33,609 nucleotides of DNA, from contig DYGR01000033.1 of the NCBI GenBank assembly GCA_020724545.1, positions 1 through 33,609 of the forward strand. Direction: 5' to 3'. The stretch comes from Candidatus Methanoperedens nitratireducens. Its GTDB lineage: Archaea; Halobacteriota; Methanosarcinia; Methanosarcinales; Methanoperedenaceae. This document shows positions 31,581 through 33,609 of the stretch, in pieces. Position 1 is the stretch's first letter. The number at the start of each line of letters is the position of its first letter. The notes under the pieces were generated by a model. It was given only the letters and a program-made list of their open reading frames with translations, searched no databases and was not told the origin of the DNA. Position numbers and translations under genes: made by a program.

Positions 31581-31931
31581 TCAGGCGTACCTTAATACTA
31601 GCTCCAGAATCTGTCTCAGATCGTTCTCAGTCAGTGTGTAGCGCTCTTTTGCATAAATCGATCTTATCTCATCATATGATAGTGGAAGAATATCAGCGAT
31701 ACGGATCGCTATCTCAGGTCTCATCTTCTCAAGTTTCATCAACTCGTTCACCAGTTCTCTTGATTTGACCGCATCAAGCCTGGAGAACATCTCAGCATGC
31801 GCTATTGCTTTTCGCAATTCGTAGCCAAGCTCTTTTTCCTCTTTTTCCCTCTCCTTTTTTACCCTGTTGAGTGTATCCCTGATCTCAGGAAAGGTCAGCA
31901 ACTCTTCGTGGATAATCCTTTTCACTATCAT
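31581..31931 (-). CDS. rpoF: DNA-directed RNA polymerase subunit F (Rpb4)
   Basis: A 116-residue Rpb4 homologue that forms the stalk with RpoE. The typical sequence is MIVKRIIHEELLTFPEIRDT, then an HRDC-like helical region RPEIAIRIADILPLSYDEIR and LTENDLRQILELVLRYA. It follows rpl21e by 17 bp. The order rpl21e-rpoF-DUF655 is conserved in euryarchaea. Confidence 0.92.
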   Translation of the reverse strand: MIVKRIIHEELLTFPEIRDTLNRVKKEREKEEKELGYELRKAIAHAEMFSRLDAVKSRELVNELMKLEKMRPEIAIRIADILPLSYDEIRSIYAKERYTLTENDLRQILELVLRYA

Positions 31932-31948
31932 TATTTCACCGGTTATCT

Positions 31949-32242
31949 TTATGAGCCCTGTGAGGTCAAATGCTCAGGAAGTACGATAACTTCTTTCATG
32001 AGCCCGCCATCGCGCACCTTAACAATATAGGCACGGCCGCGCTGGCCTACAACTCTCCCGGTTCTTCCGTGAAACTTGTGGTGTGGCATTCCGTTCTGGA
32101 TACCAGGATCGAGATCAATGTTTACAATATCCCCTTCAATGAACTCCTGTATCGCCCTGCTTATCGGAGATAATCCTTTCTCTCTTACTGTTTTTTTAAG
32201 TTTATATCTTGATTTCCTTCTTGTTCCGTGGGTCTTTGCCAT
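31949..32242 (-). CDS. rpl21e: 50S ribosomal protein L21e
   Basis: A 97-residue protein with the full L21e pattern: [60 protein letters not shown] and VIVLPEHL. The ORF of the upstream pus10 gene runs 58 bp into this gene. It is probably co-transcribed with pus10 and rpoF. Confidence 0.95.
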   Translation of the reverse strand: MAKTHGTRRKSRYKLKKTVREKGLSPISRAIQEFIEGDIVNIDLDPGIQNGMPHHKFHGRTGRVVGQRGRAYIVKVRDGGLMKEVIVLPEHLTSQGS

Positions 32243-33510
32243 AAATATTCCTCCGAGCTATGAGTATTACTTTTATCGTCTACCTTAATTACCTCTAGCT
32301 CTATAACCTTTGCCTCACCTCCAGTCAGTGCTGTGATGCTGGGTGTCGTGCGCCCGTTATCACCTGAGACCAGTTCCTTGACATACAGCCCGCCTTCACA
32401 ATGGATTTTTATGACTGCAGTATTTTTATCAAATGATTCAAGCTCAGTTGAGTAAACCTTACGCGTTCTTTCAAGATCCGCACGCCTGTGGAGCACTCTG
32501 GTCGGAGTTCTCTGCTTGATGAGAGTTCCGTTCAATATGTCAAGGGACGATTTAAGTCTTTCCTCTGTGGTATTGTGCTCTATCTTAAGGCGGTAGATCT
32601 TATCAGCTTTCATTGATTTTAGCTGCTCGACTGCTTCACTCTCAACGAATCTGAGCCCGGTGACCTCTATTTTCCCTTTTGATTGACTGTTTATCTCAGC
32701 TTCAAGCGCGTTCAGATCTATTTTTCTCTTATGCGGTTTTTTTGCTTCCACAATGAAAGGACGGCCTTCACCCAGCATCAGTGCATCAATGTCCTCGCGT
32801 CCTGCACCATGGAAAGCAGTATCTTCGCACTGCGCTGCTGCTAAGATATGCGGCTTGATAAGCTCATCCACAGATTCCTGGTACATCCTGCCAGTGAAGC
32901 CGCAGCGCTCACACCCCAGACCCCGGCATTCCCTGCACGGCCATCTGGTCTGGGGAATCCCGCGAACCAGCTTCCTGTACCTGCCGTATATATACAGCGA
33001 ATTTACCTCAAGCTCAACTCTATCATTCTCAAGATCAAGCAGTACAACAATCTGCGGTTTTTTGAGGTTCGCCTTTTTACATGTTAGCTTCTCAATCCGC
33101 TTTCCAACCTCACGATTCAGTTCTGTTTTAAGTGGCTCTGCAAACGTTGTCCCGCTCTCTGCCCAGATAATCTCCTCGTTCTCGACAAGGAGACCCGTCA
33201 TTTTTGTACCCACAAGGAAAGTATCGTATTCATAATCCGAGAGCGCAGTAACAGCTTTTTCAGCCCACAGATCAAGATTTTTAAACAGGCTGTTGCATAC
33301 CCAGCATTTATTCTCACCGCTCTTTTTAAGCTCATCCAGCAGTACCTTATCTTTATCAGCGCTTGCCTGCATTACAAGTACAAGTCTCATGGAACTTCCG
33401 CGCTGGTCATTGGATAACCCTGTCGAGAGTTTTGCGAACTGCCTTCCGAGGCAGTGGTCGCAGACAGGCCCTTCATGTATGATCTTGCGCGCTATATCGA
33501 GGATTGTCAT
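32185..33510 (-). CDS. pus10: tRNA pseudouridine synthase Pus10
   Basis: A 441-residue enzyme from the ATG at 33510 ([20 protein letters not shown]). It makes pseudouridine 54/55 in archaeal tRNA. A THUMP-containing N-terminal part has zinc-type cysteines ([13 protein letters not shown]); a later [16 protein letters not shown] cluster follows. The catalytic Asp is in [20 protein letters not shown]. Near the C-terminus [21 protein letters not shown] is conserved. The last 20 or so residues ([17 protein letters not shown]...) overlap rpl21e and look like an extension past the usual end. Upstream in-frame ATGs at 33543 and 33573 would add non-conserved, Pro-rich residues. Confidence 0.9.
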   Translation of the reverse strand: MTILDIARKIIHEGPVCDHCLGRQFAKLSTGLSNDQRGSSMRLVLVMQASADKDKVLLDELKKSGENKCWVCNSLFKNLDLWAEKAVTALSDYEYDTFLVGTKMTGLLVENEEIIWAESGTTFAEPLKTELNREVGKRIEKLTCKKANLKKPQIVVLLDLENDRVELEVNSLYIYGRYRKLVRGIPQTRWPCRECRGLGCERCGFTGRMYQESVDELIKPHILAAAQCEDTAFHGAGREDIDALMLGEGRPFIVEAKKPHKRKIDLNALEAEINSQSKGKIEVTGLRFVESEAVEQLKSMKADKIYRLKIEHNTTEERLKSSLDILNGTLIKQRTPTRVLHRRADLERTRKVYSTELESFDKNTAVIKIHCEGGLYVKELVSGDNGRTTPSITALTGGEAKVIELEVIKVDDKSNTHSSEEYLWQRPTEQEGNQDINLKKQ

Positions 33511-33609
33511 CTTCGTGGGGTCAAGGGGTAGAGGAGACCCCATCCGGGGGGGGTGGAATCGTACCCCTTGCATTAGTATATGCAGGATTAACGAACCTGC
33601 GATCGTTTT
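33511..33609 (-). promoter_or_regulatory. pus10: pus10 upstream region
   Basis: Runs of C and G (GGGGGGG near 33546-33552) and a TATA-like CATATACT (minus strand, about 33577-33584) are present. The pus10 promoter may lie here. The gene upstream lies outside the window. Confidence 0.3.

Overview
The window is an archaeal chromosome segment. It carries an Orc1/Cdc6 initiator, 16S-tRNA-Ala-23S-5S rRNA genes with bulge-helix-bulge (BHB) processing stems, a class III prepilin peptidase, an F420-dependent oxidoreductase, an AglJ-type glycosyltransferase, Pus10, ribosomal protein L21e and RNA polymerase subunit RpoF. The 16S sequence looks like Methanosarcinales. F420:NADP oxidoreductase plus a UbiE-type menaquinone methyltransferase would fit an ANME-2d / Methanoperedens-like methanotroph, but that placement is inference from gene content and recall, not from a tree.

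Layout. 1-54: right end of an IS200/IS605-like element. 51-966: vapBC with a solitary RHH antitoxin-like gene. 1036-4118: pdxS, orc1/cdc6 and a Gate-domain membrane protein. 4175-4610: hicAB. 4611-5535: a PIN-domain remnant and the rRNA upstream region, which holds an 85-bp element repeated twice. 5540-10600: rRNA operon. 10633-12567: prepilin peptidase, tRNA-Thr(CGU), a deoxyribosyltransferase-like protein and an iron-sulfur flavoprotein. 12576-15736: tightly overlapping minus-strand operon aglJ / F420H2:NADP oxidoreductase / endonuclease III-like / radical SAM.

15765-28556 is an integrated element of about 12.8 kb, probably a provirus, virus satellite or decayed virus-plasmid. Almost all of it is on the minus strand. 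In transcription order it has a tyrosine integrase, an RHH regulator, an AbrB regulator, small winged-helix and zinc proteins, a primase-helicase, a zinc-finger/GNAT acetyltransferase, a small zinc protein, the terminase small subunit, a terminase large subunit split into ATPase and nuclease genes, unknown genes, a decayed ParB-like gene, and then an operon of small unknown genes. That operon includes a protein with a C-terminal DUF1874 (AcrIII-1 anti-CRISPR ring nuclease) fold whose catalytic His position is Tyr. A small plus-strand island encodes a zinc ribbon and a coiled-coil protein. I see no capsid, portal or tail gene. The element sits between ubiE and aglJ, which are both on the minus strand.

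28574-33510 is housekeeping: ubiE, a HAD phosphatase-like protein, ksgA, DUF655, rpoF, rpl21e and pus10. The last five form a conserved archaeal translation/transcription cluster.

The most notable points are the alpha-tubulin-acetyltransferase (Mec-17)-like GNAT domain joined to a C2HC zinc finger in an archaeal mobile element, the DUF1874 fusion protein with altered active-site positions, the split terminase, and the repeated palindrome/hairpin elements in front of the rRNA operon.
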